Shown here: positions 11,264 through 22,429 of the stretch, in pieces
Position numbering within the stretch: position 1 is the stretch's first letter
Layout: each line of letters opens with the position of its first letter
NCBI GenBank assembly: GCA_003254885.1
Contig: QANT01000115.1
Location: 1 to 64,000, forward strand
From: Purshia tridentata
Lineage: Eukaryota; Streptophyta; Magnoliopsida; Rosales; Rosaceae
Direction of reading: 5' to 3'
Length of the DNA stretch: 64,000 bases
Made by a program: the position numbers and the translations under genes
Notes under the pieces: generated by a model
What the model was told of the DNA's origin: nothing
The model's input: only the letters and a program-made list of their open reading frames with translations
Databases searched by the model: none

Positions 11264-12416
11264 TCATGCTTTCTTGTCAATTGGCTTTGCATCCTTCTGT
11301 TCCTGATCAGCCAGTGAAAACTTCTTCACTTTCTGTTAAGAAAAAAGAATCATAAGGTATATGTAATTGTGAAACTGTGCATCTATGTTTTTGCATGTAC
11401 GCATGCACAAATTTGCTTTCTGAAATTAGAGTGATACATCTCTGTAAGGCCACTGACCTAAGATTGCACGTTTGCATTTTTCTGTTCTTTTTGTTTTTTT
11501 TAAGGAAAAAGAAGGTCCATATTAAGCAGCTTGAAACAAAATCACAACTTTCATGGTTAATATTAAGAGCATTTTTAGGCTTGAGTTCTCAACATTTGGC
11601 ATAATCTGAAAACACAAACCATGTACGAGGATCCCCTGTAAGCATTCATGCGCAAATGGTTGAAGCAAAGAAATTATGGAAGCTAATTGCCTTTTTTATG
11701 CAGTGAATGCAAAGTTATCCATCCAAAGATCAACTACAAGCCTAATTGTCTTCAATTTTCTCATCCTCAGTGTCATAGAAGTTCATTAGAAAGAGATAAA
11801 ATGATTGACTTGATGATGAAACAATGGTGTAAAGTTCTAGACTTAAAACACTAGTTCCATAAAAGACATCTCAAAAAAGGCCTAGATTAGATCCCATAAA
11901 AACTCAACTAATATAATTGGAAAAGCAACTGAAAGTAAGAGTCAGAATCCAGGTCCATGAAACAGGACCATGGAAGGGGGTTCCAGGAAAATGAAGCAGT
12001 TTAATTAGTTCAAACAGATGTATGAAGTGGGTTTGAGCAGAATATTGTATTAGGCATATATGTGTTGTTAACTTCATGAAATAACAAACAGCCTAACTAT
12101 ATCTTTGAACATAAAATGCTTCATGCTTTCCAAGAAAAGAAGCATAAATAGATGAAACTAATCAAATATCAATCTGAGTTTTCAACCTTAGCCCTTTTTT
12201 AATAAACTTTATTCAACAGGACCCAAAATCCAAAATTATATAACCTTATTCGCCCAATAAATTGAATTAAAAAAAAAAACATTGGATTGCCAATCCACCC
12301 CTAAAAACAGTCCCAATCATGAGTGTTCAGTTTGATCAATTACTGATTTTTCAGAAAAAACAAATTCAATTGGAGTTAAATTGAGCTACAAATTCACAGA
12401 GAAAACAAAGAATGTG

Positions 12417-12460
<44 letters not shown>

Positions 12461-12606
12461 TAGTGGGTGACCTTATTCAGGACGCATTCTCGTAAGGAAT
12501 GCAAGAGGTGGAGGCATTTGTCTTGATCGAAGGGAGATTGCGTGACGCAGTTGAGCAGTTCAAGAGCCTCCTGACCGCACACCGCCTTACCACGAGCTTC
12601 CTCCAT
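11264..12606 (-). CDS. Twin CX9C (CHCH-type) small protein, 2 exons
   Basis: Predicted 67 aa from exons 12606-12472 and 11332-11264 (minus strand), ending in TGA. Two CX9C motifs are present: C10-GQEALELLN-C20 and C31-LHLLHSLRE-C41. The tail is lysine-rich (KKVKKFSLADQEQKDAKP). Twin CX9C proteins are usually imported into the mitochondrial intermembrane space by the Mia40/Erv1 relay. There they form a disulfide-locked helical hairpin and act in respiratory-chain assembly or lipid handling. I do not recognise which member this is. The donor of the single 1.14-kb intron is GTCACC, poor after GT, and a (GA)19 microsatellite starts 13 nt into the intron. The ATG at 12606 is the only good start. 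Confidence 0.85.
12421..12458. repeat. (GA)19 microsatellite in the CX9C-gene intron
   Basis: A perfect dinucleotide run. On the gene's strand it is (CT)19, beginning 13 nt after the 5' splice site. Confidence 0.97.
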
Positions 12607-12755
12607 TGCTCTTCAGGCTTACAATGGTTTAGGGTTTTAGGCTTACAATGGTCAGTTGGTCGGTGAAGGTACTCCAGTTCGGTAACCGAACTGATACCAC
12701 GCCTAGTTATACCTATTCAGTGAAAGTCTTTTCACTTACCAAAGGAAATTAAAGC

Positions 12756-12792
<37 letters not shown>

Positions 12793-14257
12793 TGTATGAG
12801 AGAGAGGAGAGGAGGAGGATTTCGTGCTTGAAATTATTCAATATTGTGGAGTACTAATACACGTTTTCAATATATATTTGATAGAATCATTTTTCACCAT
12901 CGTCACTTACATCTGTTTGTTAGCTTAATAAATATTGCTTTTGTTCATTTTGGATAGCTTAAAATTTTGGGGCACAGTGATTGTCTAACATAATATCATA
13001 ACAAATTATTCTTGTGTTTGGCTTACGTGAAGTTACATATAAAAAAAAATGTTGAAAAAAAGTTTCACATTAGACTGTTTTATTTGTATAATAGTTTATG
13101 AGAATCTTGGGCCTATTCACATATTGTTAATAACCCAATAAATTTTGAATTAGATACTTTTATTTATTTGCGTTGAAAGTTTTTTCATTTTTTATTATAT
13201 AAAAAGAGCAAGAATATTAACTCAAGACCATTCAACATGGAAGACAAATACCAATAACTAATCGGTATTTTCAATGAAAGTTCGACATAGTATTTACGTT
13301 TTTTTTTTAATTCGAAACCTATACTTTGCTCTCTATTTTTGTGGCATATAAAGTCTGTGTTGTTGAGATAGAACATGGTCAGTTCTTTTTCCACTTTGAA
13401 CAGAACATGAAGAAAAGTAGACATGCAAAATATGTGTAAGGAAATAATACTATGTAATCTCGTTGATATCAAGTCTAATGTGGCAGAAGTGGTTATAGGA
13501 GTGGCAATTTAGCAAGTAGTTAGGTGCTTAATTGAAAACAATTTTTTAGCAAAGTTTTGGCTAATGAAGGTAGGACATACCAAATATGCTTATAATTACA
13601 TGTCAATGACTAATCATATATTGATAATAAATACGATTTTCACCGCATGAAAATAATGTCATTTTATACATAATGCACAACATGCTTGAACTTAGAAAAG
13701 GTGCAGTGCGGTCTTTCCATTGAGTTATATGTTGCTTTGTCACAAATGATCATAGAATGATAGTTAATATTATGATGAAGATGGTAAATTTCAAACTCTG
13801 AACCTCAGTAACAAAGGTTTCTTGTGCCAATAGAATAGCACATTTTTGCTATTTTAAGCTGAAAAAGATCGACAATCAAATTCTTCATTAAGTTTACTTT
13901 AATTAGCATTTCTCCCGAAATAGCTGGTAGTCTTTTTCCACCTCAAAACCATATTGTTCATTTTTCAAGTGCTGAAAACACTCTTGACCTCAGCCCCCAT
14001 TACCAAACACTGGTTGACGTTGTCAAAAAATGCCAAAAATACCAAACAATTTCCAACCAAGCACCAAATTAAGCACCTCCAAACCCTTTAATACAAAGCA
14101 TCACTTGGAGAGTTCTTTGGCCTTCAGACATCAGTGTTGAAGGAGAAGAACAATAATAAGGATAATTAGAGCTATAATATTATAACCCCTCTTCTTCAAC
14201 ACGGCAGGCTCATAGAAGTTTATAATAAATAAATCATTCGAAGCAGGGAAAGCAGAA
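12607..14257. other. Divergent spacer between CX9C and ENODL-like genes
   Basis: Contains the promoters of both flanking genes and an (ATT)n microsatellite. The 95-codon minus ORF at 13185-13472 has no family pattern and lies in AT-rich sequence. Nothing else is recognised. Confidence 0.55.
12759..12792. repeat. (TTA)n microsatellite
   Basis: About eleven uninterrupted ATT/TTA units about 150 bp upstream of the CX9C gene start. Confidence 0.95.
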
Positions 14258-15126
14258 ATGGTGGCGAAAATGCCCTACGCATTGTTAGTATTGGCAGCAA
14301 TGGGCTGTTTCTTAATGGGACAAGTGAGTGCATTCACTCACATTGTTGGAGGGGGCTCTGGCTGGACTGCCCCTGTCAACAAAACCTTCTTTGCGGATTG
14401 GGCTGCTCCCAGAACCTTTGGTGTAGGAGACAAACTTGGTAAGTATGCTTATATTATTATCAAAGAAACAAAACTAATCCAATTTCATTTCTCTTCTTGC
14501 ATGCATGCACAACTTTTCTAGGCGTGTATTTTTAATCAGTAATTGAACAAGTGATCCTTGACAACAAAAGTCAAATAAAAATAATCAGCAACCATTTTGC
14601 TACAAAATGCATGTCCGAGTTAAAATTATAATAAGTTCAGAGTTCGATTCCTTCTAACGTAACTAAAAAATAATGTATGGCGGAAATTGCAGTTTTTCCC
14701 TACAGACCCGGATCCGGCACTGTGGTGGTGGTACCCAAGGAAGACTTTGATGCCTGCACTCAAAAGAATTTCATCACCATGTACTACAATGGACCCACAA
14801 TCATCACCCTCGACAAACCCGGAGACTACTACTACTACAGTGGCGTTGGCAAGCACTGTGATGTTGGCCAAAAACTCCACATCAAGGTTGTCAATGCCCC
14901 TGGATCGTCTGGAAAACACATGCCCTTCAAATTTGGGAGAAAGCTTGGTGCTGATAACGCACATGCACTCGCTCCTGCTGCCGCCACTGCTGATGCTCCG
15001 GGGTCTAATTTGTCTATTGTTGATGCCGCAGTGCCAACTGCCGCTCACATTTCCGCAGCTACCACCATTCAAAAGTTTGGGTTGGCTTCTGGGTTATTGG
15101 CCATCTTGTTTTCCTTGTCCATCTAA
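14258..15126 (+). CDS. Phytocyanin / early nodulin-like (ENODL) protein lacking copper ligands, 2 exons
   Basis: Predicted 204 aa from exons 14258-14438 and 14693-15126. Residues 1 to about 25 are a signal peptide. Residues 26 to about 128 form a plastocyanin-like cupredoxin domain, starting FTHIVGGGSGWTAP. The disulfide cysteines C82 and C116 are kept. The copper site is not: the first His position is G69 (in PGSGTVVVVPKEDFDAC) and the Cys position is S110 (in YYYYSGVGKHC). His115 and the axial-position Gln120 remain. This is the ENODL pattern, in which the fold is retained but copper binding is lost. A short Ala/Pro-rich linker precedes a hydrophobic C-terminus (FGLASGLLAILFSLSI), a likely GPI-anchor signal. 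The likely location is the outer plasma membrane, with a structural or signalling rather than redox role. Confidence 0.9.
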
Positions 15127-17116
15127 GGATTTACGTGTCCTGAATTTGGGTTGAGCTAATTGGCTGAGGACAATAGCTCCCCCTACCCATCTGGGTTTGA
15201 ACCCTTCCATTTTCCCTGTAATTGAAAAAACAAAAAAAGGATCTATATGCTTGGTTGTGATATTGCATTCCTATATAATAATATACACACATGACATTAT
15301 TATTGAAGAGCACAATTTGCAAATGAAGTACATTAATTAAGCCCCTATATGAGAAAGAACCTCCAATTATTTGATATGAATTAATCCCTTGAAATCCCCT
15401 TTGCATTAATTGTTCCTGAATGGAGGACAGCCAGCCCATTGGGCCTCCATACTGGTGTGACAAATACAGTCCAATATTGGGCCAAGAAAGGCATGGTATT
15501 GGGCCTGTTGGCACCCTTGAAAACAAGCCCAACTTTTGTGTATGTATGAGTGTGACACGTCTATTTTTTATGTTTGGTGAAGATGTATGGCACGTCTTTA
15601 CTTCTACTAGAAGAGAAACAAACTGTTGGATATGATGAGGCACTAAATAGCATTTGCATAAAGAAAACAAAAACAAGGAATTAACAGTTAAGATGATGAA
15701 AGTGAAATAATCAGAATCTCACAAGAAGTGTGATGGGAGTAGAGTAGAGTGTGGTGGGCTTATTATTATGGATATTTATATCTCTCCCAGCAGCAGCCAC
15801 CAAAATTCATGAGATATTAATGTCTAGCTCCTATAGCTGTATGTATAATGTATGTATGTATGTATGATGCATGCATGCATATACGTCCATAGACAAAATC
15901 TCAGTCAATATATATTGTATCATCACTTTGCTGTCGGGTGGTTGCTTCAAATTGACACCTATTGACCGTACCGGCCTAATTTTCCACCCACATTGCATGA
16001 CCAGGGGTAAATATAGTCTTCGGATTATAATTTCTTTTTCTTTTTTTTTTTTGTTATCCCATATGCCATCCCCAATTGGAAAATGAGAAAAAAAAAACAT
16101 TTTTTAAAGTTAGGATTGGATGGATATTATCTTCAACTATATTACAGACTATACTCCAATCATCAAAAATAAAAGCCCACAACTTAGTGGGCCTGCTACA
16201 TATATACCCAAAATCCAAAACTTCACTATTATCGAAAATGTTATGGCCACGTCAGCAAACGAGGAGCGAGTGTGGGACCGCAATCACAATCAGAGGGCAC
16301 AGACACAGTGAAGCCTGAGCTGGATCGGGTGTGGGGGACCATTCATGGGGGCCCGGGCCCAACAAAAAAAAAGGCAGCCCAGTTGCCACACTTGCACTGC
16401 TCGAGGTGATGAGAAACCGTTAGACTGACTGACATGACGTGTACGGGCCCGATTGATTATGAGGAGGTGGGAAAAATAACAAAGAAGATCTTCTGGGGGC
16501 TGTGTTGCACCCAGTGAATCTGCAAGCATTTGGACTTTGGTGCTAAGATTTGTGCCTCCCGCTGCTGAGTTTTGGTTGTGGGGCTACTTTTGCTTGTGAC
16601 CTTTGTGACCTTTGTGACTTCTGACTGCAAGAATGGCCTAACCCGACAAACCTAGCTTCAGGGACTAGACTCATCCTAAAACAAACAATCTTAATATGAA
16701 ACACAAATCAATCTATAGTTATAATTGACTGATTGATTAGTGTGATCAGTGTTTCACATTCCACATTATTCTTGCAAAACTCGTTTCATATTAGCATACA
16801 TTAAAATACAAACTCAAGTGGTATGGATTGTAGTTGAATGTGACATGGTGGTGTTGTTTGGTATATATGCATTGGATCGTATTCATTAATAAATGTTTGG
16901 TTGGATGGTTCGTGCATTCATATTATATGGTCACATTTGAGATTAATCTCTGTTCCTAACAGTAAAGATGAACACATTCATATACAATTGAATGTAGTAT
17001 GTCCACCCAAAAAAATCCTATATCTCCGTCCGTGAACATAACATGTCATAGTCTAGGACAAGACATTATCCTATTCATTTAAGTTCAACTATGCAAATCC
17101 ATGGCATTAGTAGTTT

Positions 17117-17339
17117 CACTATAACAAAGGTGCTCACTAGGAACTAACATTAATTATAGGAGGAGGGGTGACAATTAGACAATAAGAGCTAAAATGAGCA
17201 ATTGTTGCACATAATGGCTTAATTTTAATAAAAAGTGCACTTTCTGTACAAATATTGTCCATTTTAGTTCATATTACCCAAATGCCACCTCTCCCTCTAC
17301 AACTAATATTAGTTTTTATTGAGCACCTTTGTTGTAGTG
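17117..17339. mobile_element. MITE with CACTA-like terminal inverted repeats
   Basis: The left end is CACTATAACAAAGGTGCTCA; the reverse complement of the right end is CACTACAACAAAGGTGCTCA, 19 of 20 identical. Similarity continues inward for more than 50 bp at a lower level. The element is 223 bp and has no ORF. The CACTA start suggests a non-autonomous CMC/En-Spm type, but no clear 3-bp target duplication is present (TTT left, AAA right), so the superfamily is unsure. Confidence 0.75.
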
Positions 17340-18539
17340 AAATTTCCAAGTTAAAATAAAACTAAAAAGCTTCAATCTTTTTCCTTCAAATATTTTAGAT
17401 TTTATTTTAGTGTGCGTTGGGGTAGCAGTATATTGGTACTCATAAGATTCATATGATTTGTAGTGGTCCCAATCCCAATGTGTGTAAATAGAAGAAGCAG
17501 GTAATTATATAGTGTCCCTACTGAATTGGGCTAAGAAGTTGTCGAAAACTGGAGGAGTAGTAGTAGTAGATTTTGCCATAGACACCTACTCATCACAAAG
17601 AAACTTCATCACTCCATTATTACAAACCTCGTAAAACACTTGAACCCCATGATCTACCAGAAACTCAGAAAGTGACATCTCTATTCTCCCTCCCTAAATC
17701 CCATTCATGCAGTTTAAACATGCATGCCTCCAATTTCTCACAAAACTTGTATTGGCCCAGAAAGCCCATAAACCTTTTTTCTCTCTTTTTTTTTTCTTTT
17801 TTTTTTCTTTTTTATATCAAACAGATGGCATACAGATTAGGGTAATAAAACAAAGAAAAAAACGTATTGGTTTCTCAGGGTACGTTTGTCATATTAGGTA
17901 TGTAGTGCAAATTGCAATGCAGGCAGGGGTGGATGGGTGTGTGTGTGTTCAGGTTTACAGCAGTAGGTACAGTCGCTATTGACTATATAGCCAAACATAT
18001 TTAATAAACATTTGGCTCTTGTTTGAGGAATAAGCTAACACACTCTTGACTTTTGTGGATTGTGGCATCCACTAGTGAGTATTTTAGGCTCTTAGCCAAA
18101 ACCACAGCTAGAGTTTTCTGCTGCTGCAGTGGCTCAGTGAGCCACAAGTGTGCTAAAAATATGTGGTGCCATTTGTGTGATTTTCAGACAATCTCAGGGA
18201 CCACTTGATCTGTTTTCTCACCACCCTGACCATTGATTTGAGTCACTGATTCTATTTTCTATTTCTTTTTCTTTTTTTCTCTTCTGGGTCAGAATTTTTC
18301 AGTCATTGATTCATCCCAAGTCTCCCTTTTGTCACATGAAAAATATATATATGTTATGTATTTTTAGAAAACTATGCACTTTAGAATCAATATTTTACCA
18401 ATTTTAAACAACAACAGGACAGTGCATGAAGTTTTACTGAAGTACTGCCAATAACATTGTCCTATATATTTTTCACATATCTGGAAAATGAAAATAATTG
18501 AAGTCCTATAATTATATGAGAAATCTTTTGATGTTGCAT

Positions 18540-18645
18540 AGCATAACACTGTTAAGTGGTGTTACTAATCTATGTGCTATAACATAAATGAATAAGTAAT
18601 TTATATTTGAGATAATATTAATAAATACACATGTATTATAATAAA
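18540..18645. repeat. Dispersed AT-rich repeat, copy 1
   Basis: The segment running GGTGTTACTAATCTATGTGC, then CTATAACAT and TTTATATTT, is closely matched at about 36658-36715 (GGTGTAACTAATCTACGTG, then TTATAATAT and TTTATATTT). Two diverged copies 18 kb apart indicate a dispersed transposon-derived family. Confidence 0.5.
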
Positions 18646-20475
18646 TGTATTAATACACTACGTAAATTGACATATTCTTTCTATATAGATAAGTATGGTG
18701 AGAGTTTGACAATTTGATAATAGAATAACGTTTGTTTTTCAAATAGACTATTAAAAGTCCAAAGAGTCCAAACCATACATGAAGCTCCGAAATGGAACAT
18801 TAATTAGTCAAAAATGGGGTTCTTTTTATTTTGTGTGTTTCAAATTTTGCCCTTCCCCTATAAGGCTATAACATATACACTCGCTCTTACCAACAGAAAG
18901 ACACACGAGTGAGAGCTCAATTGGATGGAACCTCAGCACCGGGTCCGTCGCAATCTGACCCAATAGTGACAATACCATGAATCCTAACATTATATGGCAT
19001 GCATGGTTCTAGCTATCAAGTGCACAGTAAAGTTGTCATGTAAAGTCTCAATAATTGGCTTCTTTTCATCCTCATTTTACATCAAAATTTTGTCTCATTT
19101 TCTTCAGATTCTTTATCTAATCTGGCCCAACCTAGCAAAACTTTAAGTTTGACCAAGAGATCGAATAGGAATTTAAATTATTGCTGGTTTTGAGACTCGA
19201 TCGGTTTTCGTGAATTGGGATTGATCTACTCGACCGAGCATAACACTCTTCGATTTGAACCCTCCCTCTCCCCTAGCTAGCTCAACTGCCAACATATGTG
19301 CATATCTACGTACGTGTTTGCAATCAAAGAAGGTGGTACCAGCAATAGCAATTACAATTACTTACTAGGTCTCCAACCAAGATGCCCATAACCGTATGGC
19401 TAGCTATGAGCAATTGAGCATGCATATAAGGTTTTCCCACATCCAAGATTCTATCATAATGTGCCACGTCTCATTTCAAAGACCTATCCGGATTTCAGTG
19501 AGAAGTTGAGCAATTGAAGCAAGATTCTTGGACATTCTAATCAAGTTTTTATTCAAAGATTCTAGGATTTTTTGTTGGGTTTTTCTCTATTGGTTTTCAC
19601 TTAACTTCTAATTATAGTTATTCGTTATTGACTACAAATGTACAAATAAAAAGTGATGAATTCATAATACTTTGAGATGTGTAAATAGTAAATACAAAGA
19701 ATTCATCCATCTCCTTTATTTCAAAGATAAGATTTACACAATAATTAAAACAAAACATTCTCTTCTTACTTTGATTGTTGCAAAACATATCTTAAATTAC
19801 CTTTTGCAAATGGACTGCCAAACAAATGTATATGAAGATCTCAATTCATGAAATTGGAGCCTAAAACTAGGTCATTCCAACACCATTATCATAACAAATA
19901 GTTAGTGGGATTAAAGTATGACCTCCAATGTCCCCAAATGGCTTTGAAAGGGCCAGGCTATTTGTCAGTGACCTCAACGTATGATCTAATTAGGGAGAAC
20001 AAATTAAGTACTTGAGAAAGTAAGCAACAACAACCGCATTAAATTGAATTAACATGATAAATATAGCTACACCAAACGATTGTCAAATAGAGTTTCATAT
20101 TATAAATGAACCAATCAAATCTTTGCCGACTTCTATATGTATGGACTCAAATGCTTTCAATTGGTTCATTTGTCACATTTCATGTCCATCTGTTTCCCAC
20201 ATGCCTACATTCCTAGTAAACTTTTGGGCTGCCTTATAGCCTCTAATTAAATTAATAACTAGCTCACAACTAAAATTAGTCAGAATTTTATTGATTCGGT
20301 CCAATCTTATTTTATTGAAAATAAATAAAATCAACTTTCAGAATTTAATAAATTCAAAGATACAAAAACCCAGCAGCGCGTGTAATACCCCTGCATGTGT
20401 TTGGGAAAATATTATGGGGTTGGGACGGTTGGTTTATAACTTTATATTATAAGCAGATTTTTACCTTGTGTGTCA

Positions 20476-20507
20476 GTCACGTGCCCTTCGCACGGAAGGC
20501 ACGTGAC
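20476..20507. promoter_or_regulatory. G-box hairpin in the CRF 3' region
   Basis: GTCACGTGCC at 20476-20485 is perfectly inverted at 20498-20507 (GGCACGTGAC), with a 12-nt loop that can itself partly pair. Each arm contains the palindromic G-box CACGTG. It lies about 230 bp past the CRF stop codon, so it could act as a DNA element or as an RNA structure in the 3' UTR. Confidence 0.5.
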
Positions 20508-20733
20508 ACTTAAAAGATAAACCCAAAAAGAAGAAGAGGACCGTATTGTAGCCAAACTCTCGCTTCATTCACCGTTAATTAATAAATAATAATAATCAAT
20601 ACAACCAAAACTGATAAACAAAATTAAATTTTAAACACAATCCGATATTAATATATTTCCATTCCCGCCGATACAAAATTTGCCGACAAACCGGCTGAGA
20701 ACCGTCTCCGTCTTTGTTTTGGGGACGATATTC

Positions 20734-21756
20734 TCAAACAGCAAGGAGAGGATCAGAAGAAAAAATGTCGCCGATATCTTGAAAATAGTCGTCTGACCGC
20801 CAAGTAGTAGAGGACCCGAATCCGAAATCCCGAACGGAATCAAACATGTCGCCGAAATCTCCAAAACCTTCTTCGTTCAAAACGCCCAGCTGGCTCGTCT
20901 CCTCGAAAAAATCCGGTTCCTCTAAGAAGTCCGGTATCGAGGTCCGGAAATCGAATATATCGTCAGGGATAAAGGTCTCAAAACTGTTATAATCCGAAAA
21001 CTCTGAGAAGTTCTCAGATACGCACGAGTCGTCTCGGACATCTCGGACTTCGCCAGTAATTTCTTTCGGTGACTCGGCTTCTTCGTTCGAAGGAGAGGGA
21101 GACCGCAAAACAGAAGTTGGCGAGCAGCGATTATTGTGCGACTCATCGCAGGAATTGTAGTCGCAGCTGATAGCGGGCGGCAGTGGCTTGGTATCCGGCA
21201 GAGACTTTACTGTCGGAGGCGGCGTTGAGAAGTTGGTGAGCGCGTCGGGTCCACGCAGCTGAATGGCCGCGTTGTCGTACACCATAGCAGCCTCCTCAGC
21301 CGTGTCGTACGTTCCTAGCCAGAGCCGTACACGTCGCAGAGGATCTCTAATCTCAGCCGCCCATTTTCCCCAGGGCCTCTGCCTCACGCCTCGGAACTTC
21401 TTCCCGTTGGTTGGAGCTGAAGCCTTCAGCGTCCGGTGCGTCGCCGGAAGTCCGGATTTTCCGGCAGGCTTTTTCCTGCAGGTCCTAGCTGTCGCGGTCG
21501 AAGTCCCCGTCCGGTTCCTCCAAACGGCGTCGGTTTCCCTGGAGGAGCTGCAGGACTCGATGGAAATCTCGTTGACAAACTTCTTGACTCGCTGGCGAGC
21601 GCAGAAGAAGGGCTGCTCGGCCTCCTCGTCGCTGGAGGAGTCGGTGGCGTCGCCGTCGGTGACCGATATCCGAACGAGTCGGGGCCTGACCGAGTCGGCC
21701 TCGGCGACGAGCTTAGTGTGGTTCCGGTGGTGCGAGTACTTGACAGGAGGATTCAT
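20734..21756 (-). CDS. CRF: Cytokinin response factor (AP2/ERF group VI), intronless
   Basis: 340-aa nuclear transcription factor. Residues about 25-68 form the CRF domain ([20 protein letters not shown] and [15 protein letters not shown]), which marks group VI and mediates CRF dimerisation and interaction with phosphotransfer proteins. Residues about 120-177 form a single AP2/ERF domain ([20 protein letters not shown], then [20 protein letters not shown]) with the ERF-type Ala and Asp residues, so GCC-box-like targets are expected. SPTSVLR (residues 212-218) is the group VI putative MAP-kinase motif. The C-terminal third is acidic with Phe/Asp clusters, a likely activation region. The gene is intronless, as usual for CRFs. 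CRFs act downstream of cytokinin two-component signalling in cotyledon, leaf and stress responses. The exact CRF number cannot be assigned. Confidence 0.95.
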   Translation of the reverse strand: MNPPVKYSHHRNHTKLVAEADSVRPRLVRISVTDGDATDSSSDEEAEQPFFCARQRVKKFVNEISIESCSSSRETDAVWRNRTGTSTATARTCRKKPAGKSGLPATHRTLKASAPTNGKKFRGVRQRPWGKWAAEIRDPLRRVRLWLGTYDTAEEAAMVYDNAAIQLRGPDALTNFSTPPPTVKSLPDTKPLPPAISCDYNSCDESHNNRCSPTSVLRSPSPSNEEAESPKEITGEVRDVRDDSCVSENFSEFSDYNSFETFIPDDIFDFRTSIPDFLEEPDFFEETSQLGVLNEEGFGDFGDMFDSVRDFGFGSSTTWRSDDYFQDIGDIFSSDPLLAV

Positions 21757-22423
21757 GGTGAGAATTTGAAGTGGAAAGTCTGTTCAGATTCGCATTGAAA
21801 GAGAGAGAGGAGTAGCGAGTGAGCGAGTGAGGGCGTGAAATAGAAGAGTGGTGAAAAAAGGAGGAGATTCTCTGAGAGAATAAAGAAGAAGAAGAGATAA
21901 GAAAGAAAGCTGATGATGATGATAAACAGAGAACACGTTAAAGAGAAGCTGCCGCTTGAAACGGAGAGAAATCTTCCATTAATGGATTTTAATAGTCCCC
22001 AAAAAGTTCCATCAAAGGACGAGAAATTTCCCGGAAAGTTTCCCCAAGAAAAAGAAAAGAGTGTGAGCGTGAAAACCCCTTGCTCACTCTTTAGCTTGGA
22101 CCTCCCAAAGCGGTGGTACGGAAAAAAAAATATGGAAATTTTGGAGCTAAAGGTTGAAATCCCAAAAAAGCAGAGAAAGAGAGAGTGGGTGGAGTAGCTT
22201 TAACCGGAAAGGGAAAGAGAATAAATTTCCTGAATCGAATCGGCCTCTGCCTCCCAGAGCAAACTTCAAACTCACCCCAATTTTCTGTATGTTCTCTAAG
22301 AAAATATATAGCGAGGAAATGAGGAGGAGGAGAGTGAGGACTCCGATGAGTGAGAGAGAGAGTGAGAGTGAGAACAGACGCAGAGAAAGAAGCACAGTTT
22401 CACTGTATACCAAAACTACCTAC
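21757..22423 (-). promoter_or_regulatory. Long CT-rich 5' leader of the CRF gene
   Basis: Between the probable TATA box and the ATG lie about 640 nt rich in CT/GA and purine tracts (21800-21910 and 22150-22200), with no spliced coding potential. Any upstream ORFs would be short. The ORFs read on either strand here look like by-products of the simple sequence. Confidence 0.5.
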
Positions 22424-22429
22424 TTTATA
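22424..22429 (-). promoter_or_regulatory. Probable TATA box of the CRF gene
   Basis: On the minus strand the sequence reads CCTATAAAGTAGG, with TATAAA at 22429-22424. It precedes the CT-rich leader. A G-box (CACGTG) lies about 400 bp further upstream at 22826-22831. Confidence 0.5.

Larger units (their letters stand above)
15127..20733. other. 5.6-kb spacer between ENODL-like and CRF genes
   Basis: No gene is supported. The long minus ORF at 15131-15676 (181 codons) reads through low-complexity sequence and has no domain pattern. The region contains a 223-bp TIR element (17117-17339), a dispersed repeat copy (18540-18640), a short palindrome at about 18130 (GTGGCTCAGTGAGCCAC), and a G-box hairpin (20476-20507) in the expected 3' UTR of the CRF gene. 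Confidence 0.55.

Noticed and set aside
14626-15154. ORFs of 148 and 155 codons overlapping ENODL exon 2 in other frames or strand
   Set aside because: The in-frame exon gives a clear cupredoxin domain; the others are shadows.
15131-15676. 181-codon minus-strand ORF downstream of the ENODL-like gene
   Set aside because: Irregular composition, no domain or signal pattern, overlaps the expected 3' UTR of the plus-strand gene, and no promoter features.
21263-21798. Long plus-strand ORFs (168 and 120 codons) opposite the CRF gene
   Set aside because: Shadows of the GC-rich CRF coding sequence on the other strand.
22147-22413. 88-codon minus ORF in the CRF leader, considered as an upstream ORF
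   Set aside because: It starts with TTG rather than ATG and consists largely of Leu/Ser from CT repeats.
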